A program made the translations under genes and the position numbers. A stretch of DNA of 64,000 nucleotides from contig JAUJOT010000002.1 in NCBI GenBank assembly GCA_030447505.1, positions 434,001-498,000 on the forward strand, given 5' to 3'. How positions within the stretch are numbered: position 1 is the first letter of the stretch; the number at the start of each line of letters is the position of its first letter. Positions 44,558 to 53,817 of this stretch are shown here, one piece after another. Source of the DNA: Solirubrobacteraceae bacterium (GTDB lineage: Bacteria; Actinomycetota; Thermoleophilia; Solirubrobacterales; Solirubrobacteraceae). Below the pieces are notes generated by a model. The model did no database searches. It worked only from the letters and a program-made list of their open reading frames with translations, and was not told the origin of the DNA.

Positions 44558-45712
44558 ATGGCGAACGTCCGCTCACCATCGCGCGCGGATGTCGCGCTCG
44601 CCGGCGTCCTGGCCACGTACGCGCTCGTCGAGGGGCTGGTCGTCGACGCGCCGACCGGGTGGCTGGTGGGCGCGCCGCTGGCCATGCTCTCCTTCGCGTG
44701 GCGGCGCGCGTACCCGTTCGCCGTCATCGCGCTGGTGTTGGTGCTCGTCCTGCTGCTCGGCGCGGTGGGACTGCACCCCTCGAACGCCGTGCTTCCGCTG
44801 CCGGTGATCATCGTCTGCGCGTACACGGCGGGGCGCGAGACGCCGACCGGCCGCCTCGCGCTGCTCGGCGCCGCCGCGATCGTCGGCTGGATGGCGATCG
44901 GGCTGGGCTTCGGCAGCTCGGCCGCCGAGAACTCCGAGGCGGGGGACCTCGTCGCGCTGCTCGTCCTGGTCGGCGGCGCGGCCGGCGCCGGGTATGTGAT
45001 CCGCCTGCGTCACAGCGAGAACGCCAAGCTGCAGTCGCTGACCGCCGAGCTCGCGACCCAACGCGACGCGCGTGCGCGCGCAGCGGTCGCGGAGGAACGG
45101 GCGCGGGTCGCCCGCGAGCTGCACGACGTGGTCGCCCACAGCGTGTCGCTGATCGCGGTGCAGGCCGGCGCCGCGGAGGAGCTCATGGGCCGCGACGATG
45201 CGCGGGCACGCGAGGCGCTGCATGCGGTCCAGGAGACCGCTCGCGGCGCGCTCGGGGAGATGCGACGGCTGCTGAGCGTCCTGCGCACCGACGACGAGGC
45301 GCCCGGCCTGACGCCGCAGCCCGGCCTCGCCGCCGTCACCGACCTCGTGGCTCAGGCGCGCGGCGGGGGGCTGCCCGTCGAGCTGCGCGAGGAGGGCAGC
45401 CGCGGGATCGTGCCCGCGGGAATCGACCTCTCCGCGTTTCGCATCCTGCAGGAGGCGCTGACCAACGTTCGCAAGCATGCGGGAGCGGCACCGACGGACG
45501 TGCTGGTGCGCTACGCGGCGGACGCGGTCGAGGTCGAGGTGTCCAACGTCGATCCGCCCGGCGCGACGACGCGCAACGGGCACGACGGCGGCTACGGCAT
45601 CGCCGGGATGAGCGAGCGGGCGCGGATCTGCGGGGGCACGCTCGACGCCGGGCGCCGCGACGGACGGTTCGTCGTCCATGCCCGTCTCCCCCTGCCCACA
45701 GCACGCGAGTGA
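44558..45712 (+). CDS. Sensor histidine kinase, HisKA_3 (NarL/DesK type)
   Basis: 384 aa from ATG 44558, chosen over the long upstream extension. Five to six hydrophobic helices in the first 155 residues form the sensor. The dimerisation helix carries the phospho-His in EERARVARELHDVVAHSVSLI. The ATPase has an N box ILQEALTNVRKHA and G boxes GGYGIAGMSERARICGG. No large outside domain is present, so it probably senses membrane or small-molecule signals. It overlaps the regulator by GTGA. Confidence 0.93.
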   Translation: MANVRSPSRADVALAGVLATYALVEGLVVDAPTGWLVGAPLAMLSFAWRRAYPFAVIALVLVLVLLLGAVGLHPSNAVLPLPVIIVCAYTAGRETPTGRLALLGAAAIVGWMAIGLGFGSSAAENSEAGDLVALLVLVGGAAGAGYVIRLRHSENAKLQSLTAELATQRDARARAAVAEERARVARELHDVVAHSVSLIAVQAGAAEELMGRDDARAREALHAVQETARGALGEMRRLLSVLRTDDEAPGLTPQPGLAAVTDLVAQARGGGLPVELREEGSRGIVPAGIDLSAFRILQEALTNVRKHAGAAPTDVLVRYAADAVEVEVSNVDPPGATTRNGHDGGYGIAGMSERARICGGTLDAGRRDGRFVVHARLPLPTARE

Positions 45713-46365
45713 TCAAGACGCTCGTCGTCGACGATCAGGCGCTCGTCCGCGGTGGCCTGCGCGCGATGCTCGAGACCAAGGACGACATCGACGTCGTCGG
45801 CGAGGCGGCGGACGGTGTCGAGGCGGTCGAGCAGTCACGCCTGCGACGACCGGACGTCGTCCTGATGGACATCCGCATGCCGCGAATGGACGGCATCGAG
45901 GCGACCCGCCGGCTGATGGCCGCGACACAGGCGCCCAAGGTGCTCATACTCACGACCTTCGACGTCGACGAGTACGTCTACGAGGCGATGCGCGCGGGCG
46001 CGGCGGGATTCCTGCTGAAGGACACGCCCCCGTCGGCGCTCGCCGAGGGGATCCGGACGGTGATGGCCGGCGAGGCGCTGCTCGCGCCGTCGGTCACCCG
46101 TCGCCTCGTCGAGCACTTCGTCCGTCGCCCCCCGCCGACAGCGACGGTGACCGCGACGTTCTCCGAGCTCACGTCGCGCGAGCTCGAGATCCTCGGACAC
46201 GTCGCGGGCGGTCTCTCCAACCGAGAGATCGCCTCGAAGCTCTTCCTCTCGGAGGCGACCGTGAAGACGCACGTCACGCGGATCCTCGCCAAGCTCGGGC
46301 TCCGCGGGCGCGTTCAGGCAGTCGTCCTGGCGTACGAGACCGGGCTCGTCGAGCGAGGTGGCTGA
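45709..46365 (+). CDS. LuxR/NarL-family response regulator
   Basis: 218 aa from GTG 45709 overlapping the kinase stop. The receiver has the acidic pair in TLVVDDQALVRGG, the phosphoacceptor Asp in DVVLMDIRMPRMDG, and the Thr and Lys sites in LILTTFDVDE and GFLLKDTPP. The LuxR-type helix-turn-helix is ELTSRELEILGHVAGGLSNR followed by SEATVKTHVTRILAKLGL. It is the partner of the upstream kinase. It ends 16 nt from the converging trpG. Confidence 0.95.
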   Translation: MIKTLVVDDQALVRGGLRAMLETKDDIDVVGEAADGVEAVEQSRLRRPDVVLMDIRMPRMDGIEATRRLMAATQAPKVLILTTFDVDEYVYEAMRAGAAGFLLKDTPPSALAEGIRTVMAGEALLAPSVTRRLVEHFVRRPPPTATVTATFSELTSRELEILGHVAGGLSNREIASKLFLSEATVKTHVTRILAKLGLRGRVQAVVLAYETGLVERGG

Positions 46366-46381
46366 CGCCGCGGGGGCGCGA

Positions 46382-46944
<563 letters not shown>

Positions 46945-46948
<4 letters not shown>

Positions 46949-48462
46949 GGCCAATCGGGTTGCTGTGACGCGAGCTCCACCGCGCGCAGCACCGCACGCG
47001 CCTTCGCCTCGCTCTCGGCGAACTCGTAGGCCGGCTGCGCGTCGGCGACGGTGCCGCCGCCGGCCTGCACGTGGGCGCGGCCGTCCTTCATCACGACGGT
47101 GCGGATGTGGATCGCCGTGTCGAGGTCGCCGGTGTAGGACAGGTAGCCGATCGCTCCGCCGTAGCCGCCGCGCTTGATCGGCTCGAGCTCGTCGATGATC
47201 TGCATCGCGCGGACCTTCGGCGCGCCCGACAGCGTGCCCGCAGGCAGCACGGAGCGCAGCGCGTCCATGGCGCTGACGTCGGGGCGCAGCGTGCCCGAGA
47301 CGTTGGAGACGATGTGCATGACGTGCGAGTACGTCTCGACGGCCATGAAGCGGTCGACGTTGACCGAGCCGTACTCGCAGACGCGGCCGAGGTCGTTGCG
47401 GCCGAGGTCGACGAGCATGACGTGCTCGGCGCGCTCCTTCTCGTCGGCGAGCAGGTCCTCGGCGATCCGCTCGTCCTCCTCGAGCGTCGTGCCGCGGGGG
47501 CGCGTGCCCGCGATCGGCCGCGTCGCGACGTGGCGTCCGGTCACGGTCAGGACCGGCTCCGGCGACGCGCCCGCGACCTGGAAGTCGAGGAAGTCGAGGA
47601 AGTACATGTACGGGCTCGGGTTGACGACGCGCAGTCCGCGGTAGATCGAGAACGGGTCGATGTCGAGGTCCGCCGACCAGCGCTGCGAGGGCACGACCTG
47701 AAACGCGTCGCCGGCGTGGATGTACTCGACGATCCGCGCGACGTTGGCCTCGAACTGCTCGCGCGACATGTTCGAGGAGAACGTCGGCCGCGGCCGCGCA
47801 GGCGTCGGCTGCGGCCGCGGCACCGGCCCGGCGAGCAGGTCGCGCGCCTTCTGGATCGTCGCGACGGCGTCGGCGTAGGCCGTCTCGAGGCCGCTGCCGT
47901 CGTCGTCGTCGACGTAGACGTTCACGAGCACGCTGATCGTGTGCTTGAGGTGGTCGAAGACGAGCAGGACGTCTGACAGCATCAGCGCCATGTCGGGCAG
48001 GCCGACGGGGTCGGGGTTCGGCTCGCCGAGCGGCTCGACCGTGCGCACGAGGTCATAGCCGAAGTAGCCGACCGCGCCGCCGGCGAACGGCGGCATGTCG
48101 GGCCATGGCGCCTGGCGGTGACGCGCGACCTCGTCGGCGGCAAGGGCGTAGGGATCGGCCGGCTCGTCGCCGAGCGACCAGCGCACGACCTTGCGCGGGC
48201 GCACGCCGATGAAGCTGTAGCGGCCGACCTGCTGGCCGCGCTCGGCCGACTCGAGCAGGAACGAGGCGTTCTGCGGCTCGCGGCCGCGCAGCTTCAGGAA
48301 CGCCGAGACCGGTGTCTCCGTGTCGTCGATGAACGAGTGGCGCAGCGCGATCAGGTTGTAGTCGCGCGAGAGCACGCGAACCTCGTCTAGCGACGGCTCG
48401 ACCGGGAAGCCGCCCCCGCCCACCAGCGGCGGGCGGGCCGCGTCGTCAGTCGCGACGCCCAT
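46945..48462 (-). CDS. trpE: Anthranilate synthase component I
   Basis: 505 aa from ATG 48462, overlapping the hisIE stop by 17 bp. The N-terminal regulatory part has [27 protein letters not shown] (LLES, the tryptophan-binding site). The chorismate-binding part carries [57 protein letters not shown] and [15 protein letters not shown]. It converts chorismate to anthranilate with TrpG and is probably inhibited by tryptophan. Confidence 0.96.
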
Positions 48463-49042
48463 TGAGCACGATTGCGGCGTCGACGAGCGAGCGCTCGCGC
48501 CCGCGCAGCAGGACGGCGAGGTGGTACAGCACGTCGGCGGCCTCGCTGTCGACGCGCTCGTCGGATTCCTCGCGTACGGCGCGCGCGACCTCCTCGGCCT
48601 CCTCGCGCACCTTCTCCCCCGCGAGCTCCGGCTCGTCGAGCAGCGCGACCGTGTAGGAGCCCGGCGGCCGATCGGCGGCGCGCTGCGCCAGCGTGCGCTC
48701 GAGGATCGGCAGCGCCTCGTGCGGCGCCGGCGGCTCGAGGTCGCCGTTGTGAAAGCACGTGCGCCGGCCGCTGTGGCAGGCCGGACCGGCGGGCTCGACG
48801 AGGGCGAGCAGCGCGTCGCCGTCGCAGTCCAGCCGCAGGGCGCGGACCGCCTGCGTGTTGCCGCTCGTCGCGCCCTTGTGCCACTGCTCCTGTCGCGAGC
48901 GGCTGTACAGGTGCAGCTCGCCGCTCTCGCGGGTGCGGCGGACCGCCTCGGCGTTCGCATAGGCGAGCGTCAGGACCTCGCCGCTGCGCCAGTCCTGGAC
49001 GATGACCGGCACGAGGCCCTGCCTGTCGTAGGCGATCTCCAT
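48446..49042 (-). CDS. hisI: Bifunctional phosphoribosyl-AMP cyclohydrolase / phosphoribosyl-ATP pyrophosphatase
   Basis: 198 aa. The HisI half has [14 protein letters not shown], the metal site CDGDALL and the zinc motif [11 protein letters not shown]. The HisE half has [17 protein letters not shown] and [14 protein letters not shown]. The fused protein performs steps two and three of histidine synthesis. It is joined to trpE by a 17-bp overlap, linking two amino acid pathways on one message. A TAGACT box lies 9 nt before the ATG. Confidence 0.95.
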   Translation of the reverse strand: MEIAYDRQGLVPVIVQDWRSGEVLTLAYANAEAVRRTRESGELHLYSRSRQEQWHKGATSGNTQAVRALRLDCDGDALLALVEPAGPACHSGRRTCFHNGDLEPPAPHEALPILERTLAQRAADRPPGSYTVALLDEPELAGEKVREEAEEVARAVREESDERVDSEAADVLYHLAVLLRGRERSLVDAAIVLNGRRD

Positions 49043-49051
49043 CAGCCTGGC

Positions 49052-49057
49052 AGTCTA
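49052..49057 (-). promoter_or_regulatory. Leaderless -10 box of hisI-trpE-trpG
   Basis: TAGACT on the minus strand, 9 nt before the hisI ATG, without a Shine-Dalgarno. A leaderless start leaves no room for a trp leader peptide here. Confidence 0.5.
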
Positions 49058-49092
49058 GGTCCAAAGCGCGCCGCCGCCCGCCCACAGAACGA

Positions 49093-49122
49093 CGACGGCC
49101 ACCTCGGGCGAGGTGGCCGTCG
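49093..49122. terminator. Perfect 13-bp hairpin upstream of hisI
   Basis: CGACGGCCACCTC and GAGGTGGCCGTCG flank a 4-nt loop. It stands 51 nt upstream of the hisI ATG, probably ending transcripts that come from the right on the minus strand. It has no T-run. Confidence 0.55.
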
Positions 49123-49126
49123 CGTC

Positions 49127-49161
49127 ACGTCCGTGTATGCCTGCGAATACGTCCGTGTATG
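49127..49161. repeat. 13-bp tandem direct repeat
   Basis: ACGTCCGTGTATG occurs at 49127-49139 and again at 49149-49161 (22-nt period), followed by the related CGTACGTCCTTGTA. Two turns of helix between copies would suit a protein-binding site, but nothing proves it. Confidence 0.5.
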
Positions 49162-49332
49162 TCTGGACCGCGTCCTACGCGTCGTACGTCCTTGTACTGC
49201 TGCAACGCGCAGCGCCGGCAAAGGTTGGTCGGTGAGCAGCGCGATCGCAGCCGATCGCGAGATCCGCGCGGTCACTGTGCCATCCCACGCCGGCAACGGC
49301 CCCCGTTCGGCGGCGCTGGCGCCGCAGTCACC

Positions 49333-49608
49333 TCACTGCAGCGTGATCGTGCAGCAACGCCGCGCGTGGTCGGTGGCGCACGCGGCGACGCGGCGGCTGT
49401 CCGACGCCCCCGTCAGCACACCGTCGACGGCGGCCGCCGCCAGTCGGCAGACAAGCTCGGGTCGAGCGGGTGACACCAGCGGGCAGGGACACGCGCTCAG
49501 CGCTACGAGATCGTCGCGCAGCTCGGCGCTGAAGCCCAGCCGGGCGGCCCGGGCGCCCGACGACAGCCTGATTCGCGCGACGGCGTGGACCAGCGTCCGC
49601 GCTGAGAT
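49333..49608 (-). pseudogene. C-terminal remnant of a cysteine-rich HTH regulator
   Basis: A minus-strand frame ending TGA at 49333 encodes about 91 residues with no start codon. Its end reads LVALSACPCPLVSPARPELV then CRLAAAAVDGVLTG and RRCCTITLQ. The pattern CPxxxL...ELVCxL...A.V.GVL...RCC..L is that of the C-terminal domain of SufR/ArsR-like actinobacterial regulators, whose four cysteines are thought to hold a metal or FeS cluster. The HTH half is absent. The gene appears to have been cut at the hairpin region near 49620, next to the cation transporter. Confidence 0.5.
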
Positions 49609-49622
49609 GACTGGTGATGGCC

Positions 49623-49672
49623 CTGGCCCCGGCGCTGGCGTGCCGGGGCCAGACGGTTTGGCAGCCCGTCTG
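49623..49672. terminator. Two overlapping hairpins after the cation transporter gene
   Basis: CTGGCCCCGGC / GCCGGGGCCAG (49623-49652, 11-bp stem) overlaps CAGACGG / CCGTCTG (49650-49672, 7-bp stem). They lie 23-72 nt past the stop of the minus-strand transporter gene and could act as a terminator or as alternative structures. Confidence 0.55.
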
Positions 49673-49694
49673 AAGCGCCCCGGCGGACGGGGGA

Positions 49695-50417
49695 TCAGCC
49701 GGCGCTGCAGCAGTCGTCCTGTCGGTCGTCGTGGCGCAGCTCGGCCAGCGGGTCGGAGGCGCAGGCGCAGGCCTCCCCGCGCCAGGCCTCACGACCTTCC
49801 TTGACGGCGACGGCCGCGATCAGCAGCCCGACCACCGGGTCAAGCCACCACGCGCCGAACGCGGCGTTGGCGAGCAGCCCGGCGAGCAGCGCGGCGGCGA
49901 GGTACGCGCAGAGCAGGTTCTGCCTTCCTTCGCCCTTCGTCGCAGCCGAGCCGATCTGGTCGGCGATGCGCTGCTTGGCGATGCCGAGGTACGGCATCAC
50001 GACGAGGCTCGAGGCGCTGAGCCCGATCCCCAGCCAGCTCACGTCCGGGCGCTCGCCCTCGACGAGCGCCTGGACCGACTCGAAGCCGACATACGGCGCG
50101 AGGATGAAGAACTGGATCGCGACGAGTTTCTGCGCCCGCTGCTCGGCCGCCTCGGAGAACATCCGCGTGCCCGTGAAGCGCCAGATGATGATCGCGCTCG
50201 CAAGGCCCTCGATCGCCGAGTCGATGCCGAACCCGATCAACGCGACCGATCCGGCGAGGATGCCGGCGAGGACCGCGACGCCGCCCTCGATCGTCATGTA
50301 CGCCAGGCTCGCCCAGGAAAGCAGCTTCGCGCGGCTGGCGAGGCGCTGGTACGTCTCCCTGCCGACCGGCGCGCCCGCGGGCGACACCGGCGCGTGCAGC
50401 GCGCCGGGCGTGCTCAT
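49695..50417 (-). CDS. Cation-diffusion-type transporter with Cys-rich tail
   Basis: 240 aa with about five to six hydrophobic helices. GGVAVLAGILAGSVALIGFGIDSAIEGLASAIIIW is the CDF-type helix pair with a metal Asp, and ANAAFGAWWLDPVVGLLIAAVAV carries a second Asp. The tail GEACACASDPLAELRHDDRQDDCCSAG has four cysteines, a His and acids: a likely metal sensor or chaperone site. The ATG overlaps the ArsR repressor stop (ATGA), so both are made together. It probably exports a divalent metal such as Zn, Cd or Co. Confidence 0.85.
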   Translation of the reverse strand: MSTPGALHAPVSPAGAPVGRETYQRLASRAKLLSWASLAYMTIEGGVAVLAGILAGSVALIGFGIDSAIEGLASAIIIWRFTGTRMFSEAAEQRAQKLVAIQFFILAPYVGFESVQALVEGERPDVSWLGIGLSASSLVVMPYLGIAKQRIADQIGSAATKGEGRQNLLCAYLAAALLAGLLANAAFGAWWLDPVVGLLIAAVAVKEGREAWRGEACACASDPLAELRHDDRQDDCCSAG

Positions 50418-50770
50418 CGCGCCGCCTCGACAGCGCCGTGGACCGCTGCCAGCAGCGCGCGGCCGGCGTCGGTCAGCGCGTACATGACCATCTTGCCGTC
50501 GCGCCGGCGGGCGACGAGGCCGACCGTGCGCAGCGCGCGCAGATGATGGGAGACGAGGTTCTCCGGGCGTTCACAGACCCAGGCGATGTCACAGACGCAC
50601 AGCTCGTCGCCCGCGGCGAGCGCCGTGGCGATCGTCAGACGCGTCGGGTCGGCGAGCGCCTTGGCGCGCTCGGCGAGCCGGCCCGCGAGGTCGTCGGGCA
50701 GGCGCGCCGCACGCAGGGCCTCGGCCTTGCGCAGGTCCAGACAGAGAAGCTCGCAGCGGTCGTCGCTCAT
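50414..50770 (-). CDS. ArsR-family metal repressor, CadC-like
   Basis: 118 aa. The winged helix has AERAKALADPTRLTIATAL, the alpha-3 metal box ELCVCDIAWVCERPENLVSHHL and the wing RRRDGKMVMYAL. Cysteines at residues 6 and 10, together with C58 and C60, match the alpha-3N Cd/Pb/Bi site of CadC from S. aureus (C7, C11, C58, C60) almost exactly. Metal binding would release DNA and switch on the transporter behind it. It is leaderless (TACGAT 7 nt before ATG). Confidence 0.92.
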   Translation of the reverse strand: MSDDRCELLCLDLRKAEALRAARLPDDLAGRLAERAKALADPTRLTIATALAAGDELCVCDIAWVCERPENLVSHHLRALRTVGLVARRRDGKMVMYALTDAGRALLAAVHGAVEAAR

Positions 50771-50777
50771 GGCTGCG

Positions 50778-50805
50778 ATCGTAGCGACGTCTCAACCGGT
50801 GTCGA
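50778..50805 (-). promoter_or_regulatory. Promoter of the metal repressor-transporter operon
   Basis: Minus strand: -35 TCGACA (50800-50805), 16-nt spacer, -10 TACGAT (50778-50783), 7 nt to the ATG. The spacer holds ACCGGT and flanking GAC/GTC blocks that could be the repressor operator; no clean 12-2-12 palindrome is seen. Confidence 0.55.
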
Positions 50806-51101
50806 TACGACGATCTGCAGTCCGAACGGGTCGGCACGCCGCCAGTCTGCAAGCGCGACCAAGCCGCTACGCAAGTCGCTGTTGCCCGCGGCCTGGCCCT
50901 ATGAGCTTCGCGTGCTAGGTACCTGTGCGGTCGGCTGGGTGGGTGGCGGTCGGGCAGGCTGCGCGCGCGACGCGCGGTCAGGCTGATATCCGCGGTTGGG
51001 TGCCGCAGGACCGTTGATTTCGTCGTGGGGAACCGCTGCCTACGATCGGGCGTGGCCAGCGGGAGCGCGTTGCAACTCGCGGTCGGGCATCCTGTACGAC
51101 T
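50806..51101. other. Intergenic region, no gene seen
   Basis: Between the repressor and the 51102 gene no frame looks coding. A short GCGCGCGCGAC/GCGCG run near 50970 is palindromic. No clear promoter box for the downstream gene was found. Confidence 0.5.
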
Positions 51102-52346
51102 GTGCAGAACGAACGCACCCCCGGGGAGCGCGCACAAGCAGCGCAGGAGCGCGCGGCGCGCCGATCGGCGCGCACGAACAAGCCGGCGCGGAGGCGCAGG
51201 CTGCCGGCCGCCGATGCCGCAGCGCCCGCGTCACGCGGCGCCTCCCGCGCCGCTGCCTCCGTCCGCGCGGAGCCGGACGCCGTCGGCAGCAGGCAGGCCA
51301 CGTCCCACCATGCCTCCTCGGTCTCCACGCGTGCTGCTGGAGTGCTTCGCCGCGGGCGCGCGGCAGTCGCGGGGTTCGGTGGCGCAAGGCTGCCGGCGGC
51401 GCTGCGGCGGCGAGGGGCAGTCATCGCTGGCGCAGCCACCGTCGTGGTGCTCGCCGGCGTCGTCTTCGCGTTCGCCGGCGACGGATCGGAGGCAGGCCCG
51501 AAACGGGTCAGCGCCACGGACGGCGCGCCTCGAGCGGCAAAGCCCGCGCCCCTGCCACAGCTGCCCGGTGGCGGCCGACGGATCTTCCCCGACCGGCGCG
51601 TCGTCGCCTTCTACGGCAATCCTGCGGCGGCGGCGCTAGGTGTGCTGGGCATCGGCAAGCCCTCGACGATGATCGCGAAGCTGCGCCGTCAGGCCAAGCC
51701 GTACGCGCGCAAGACCCGCCCCGTCCTGCCGGCGCTCGAGCTCATCTCGAGCATCGCCGCCAACGCCCCCGGCAACGACGGCAGGTACGTCAACCACGTC
51801 CCGGCCAAGATCATCAACCGCTACCTGCGCGCGGCCCGCAAGGCCAAGGCGATCCTCATCCTCGACATCCAACCCGGCCACGCCGACTTCATGTCAGAGA
51901 CCAGGCGGCTACGCCGCTGGCTCAAGGAGCCCGACGTGGGCCTGGCGATCGATCCGGAGTGGCACACCCCCGGCGTGGTTCCCGGGACGCAGCTCGGCTC
52001 CGTCACCGCGGGCGAGGTCAACCAGGTCACCCGCTACGTCGCAAAGATCGTCCGAGACGGGCGCCTGCCGCAGAAGCTCTTCATCATCCATCAGTTCACG
52101 CAGGGCATGGTCCGCAACAAAAGCCAGCTGCAGACGCCGCCCGAGCTGGCGGTGACGATGAACGTCGACGGCTTCGGCAGCCGCTCAGGCAAGCTGTCGA
52201 AGTACAAGGACTTCACCCGCAAACGCAACCGTCCGGCGGGCACGCACGTCGGCTTCAAGCTGTTCTATCACGAGGACACGAACCTCTACACGCCGAAGGC
52301 GGTCATGGCGCTCAAGCCGCGCCCGGACCTGATCATGTATGAGTGA
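51102..52346 (+). CDS. Membrane-anchored extracellular protein, unknown
   Basis: 414 aa from GTG 51102. A long Ala/Arg-rich cytoplasmic start (about 105 residues) precedes one membrane span (GAVIAGAATVVVLAGVVFAFAG). The outside domain begins FPDRRVVAFYGNPAAAALGVLG and contains AKAILILDIQPGHADFM, EPDVGLAIDPEWHTPG and QKLFIIHQFTQGMVRN, which read as strands and helices of a TIM-barrel-like enzyme with conserved acids. Similar proteins exist in other actinobacteria without known function. The first part differs in composition from the outside part. Confidence 0.75.
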   Translation: MQNERTPGERAQAAQERAARRSARTNKPARRRRLPAADAAAPASRGASRAAASVRAEPDAVGSRQATSHHASSVSTRAAGVLRRGRAAVAGFGGARLPAALRRRGAVIAGAATVVVLAGVVFAFAGDGSEAGPKRVSATDGAPRAAKPAPLPQLPGGGRRIFPDRRVVAFYGNPAAAALGVLGIGKPSTMIAKLRRQAKPYARKTRPVLPALELISSIAANAPGNDGRYVNHVPAKIINRYLRAARKAKAILILDIQPGHADFMSETRRLRRWLKEPDVGLAIDPEWHTPGVVPGTQLGSVTAGEVNQVTRYVAKIVRDGRLPQKLFIIHQFTQGMVRNKSQLQTPPELAVTMNVDGFGSRSGKLSKYKDFTRKRNRPAGTHVGFKLFYHEDTNLYTPKAVMALKPRPDLIMYE

Positions 52347-52499
52347 CGACAGCTAGGCCGGGCGAGGGCGGCGCTCGCGGGGAGCGATCAACGGACGGGC
52401 AGCGTCCCCTGCGTCGGAGGGGCATGCATCCGCCACACGGCCGGCTGCGCAACAACAGCCGAGGCAGACTCGATACGCGATCCCGGGAGGGAGCACTCG

Positions 52500-52937
52500 A
52501 TGGCAGAGCCGACACTTCAGCGGGGATCTGAGGGGCAGGACGTCAAGGATCTGCAGGAGGCCCTGATCGAGCTTGACTTCAAGCCCGGCGAGGTCGACGG
52601 CGTCTTCGGCGTCTTCACGCTGAGCGCGGTGAAGTCGTTTCAGACCTGGGCCCAGCTCATGGCCGACGGCATCGTCGGCCCGGAGACCTGGGAGAAGCTC
52701 GACGACGCCGACAGGTCGGACCCGACGATCCACAACGGCAGCGAGGGCGTCGCCGTCCGCGGACTACAGCGCCGCCTGATCGCCGCCGGCTTCGACGTCG
52801 ACGAGATCGACGGGCGCTTCGGCGCGCAGACGGAGGCGGCTGTGCGGGCGTTCCAAGAGCGCTACGAGCTCGACGTCGACGGCGTCGTCGGGCCGCAGAC
52901 CTGGGAACGCCTCAAGACGCTCGAGCGCAGCATCTGA
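52500..52937 (+). CDS. Protein with two tandem peptidoglycan-binding domains
   Basis: 145 aa. ATG 52500 follows GGGAGGGAG with good spacing. Two PG_binding_1 repeats make up the whole protein: LQRGSEGQDVKDLQEAL ... DGIVGPETWEKL and IHNGSEGVAVRGLQRRL ... DGVVGPQTWERL. There is no signal peptide and no catalytic part, so either it is exported by another route or it binds a glycan inside the cell. Highly acidic. Confidence 0.9.
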   Translation: MAEPTLQRGSEGQDVKDLQEALIELDFKPGEVDGVFGVFTLSAVKSFQTWAQLMADGIVGPETWEKLDDADRSDPTIHNGSEGVAVRGLQRRLIAAGFDVDEIDGRFGAQTEAAVRAFQERYELDVDGVVGPQTWERLKTLERSI

Positions 52938-53026
52938 TCGGCGGGGCGTCACGCGCGACTGGCCTCACGCAGCGCACGGCTGACCTCCGCCCCGCGAGGC
53001 GCGAGCGCGAATAGGATCCCGGGGCC

Positions 53027-53761
53027 GTGAGGTCGGCGTTGATCGCGATGAGCTACAACATCCGTCAGGGCCGGGGCGTCGACGGCGTGCTGGACCTCGA
53101 ACGCATCGCCGCCGTGATCCGTGCGCAGAACGCCGATCTGGTGGCGCTTCAGGAGGTGGCGCGGCACTGGTCTGCGGACAGCGACTTCCGCGACCAGCCG
53201 GCCGAGCTCGAGCGCCTGTTGGGGATGAAGTCGGTCTTCGGCGCCAACCTCGACCGCGACCCCGCGGAGCCCGGCGCGCCGCGCCGCCAGTACGGGACCG
53301 CGATCCTGAGCGCCTGGCCGCTGCTGGACAGTCACAACATCCTGCTGCCGCGCGCGAGCAGCGACAGCGAGCAGCGCGGGCTGCTCGTGCTCGACGTCGA
53401 CGTGCAGGGCGCGCCGTTTCGTCTGCACAACACGCATCTGGGCGTCAGCGCCGCGGATCGGGGACTTCAGGTCGAGCCGGTCCTCGCCGAGACCGGCAGG
53501 GCAGCGCTACCGCACGCGCTGCTCGGCGACTTCAACGCGCGGCCGGCCGCGCCCGAGCTCACGCCGCTGTTCGAGCGCTTGCGGGACGCCTGGAAGGCCG
53601 GCGGCGGGGGCGACGGCTTCACGTTCCCGGCCGGCGAGCCGACCGCGCGCATCGATTACGTCTTCGTCTCCCCGCAGCTGCAGGTTCGTGACGTGCGCGT
53701 GCCCGCGCTCGCGGGCTCCGATCACCTACCGGTCGTCGCCGAACTCGCCGTCGCCGACTGA
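53027..53761 (+). CDS. Endonuclease/exonuclease/phosphatase family protein
   Basis: 244 aa from GTG 53027. The EEP metal and catalytic residues are in place: AMSYNIRQGRG (Asn), LVALQEV (Glu), LHNTHLGV (His), LLGDFNARP (Asp, Asn), RIDYVFVS (Asp) and GSDHLPVVAEL (Asp-His). The family includes nucleases and phosphodiesterases; the substrate is unknown. No signal peptide. A TAGGAT box at 53012-53017 is 9 nt before the start. Confidence 0.88.
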   Translation: MRSALIAMSYNIRQGRGVDGVLDLERIAAVIRAQNADLVALQEVARHWSADSDFRDQPAELERLLGMKSVFGANLDRDPAEPGAPRRQYGTAILSAWPLLDSHNILLPRASSDSEQRGLLVLDVDVQGAPFRLHNTHLGVSAADRGLQVEPVLAETGRAALPHALLGDFNARPAAPELTPLFERLRDAWKAGGGGDGFTFPAGEPTARIDYVFVSPQLQVRDVRVPALAGSDHLPVVAELAVAD

Positions 53762-53817
53762 CCCGACGAGTCGACACTGCCGATCCCCGACAGGCTCTCT
53801 CGTCGATCCGGTCGTGG

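Noticed and set aside
49328-49792. 154-codon minus-strand frame over the transporter end
   Set aside because: Overlaps the transporter in another frame, with low-complexity composition; a different frame there carries the regulator remnant.
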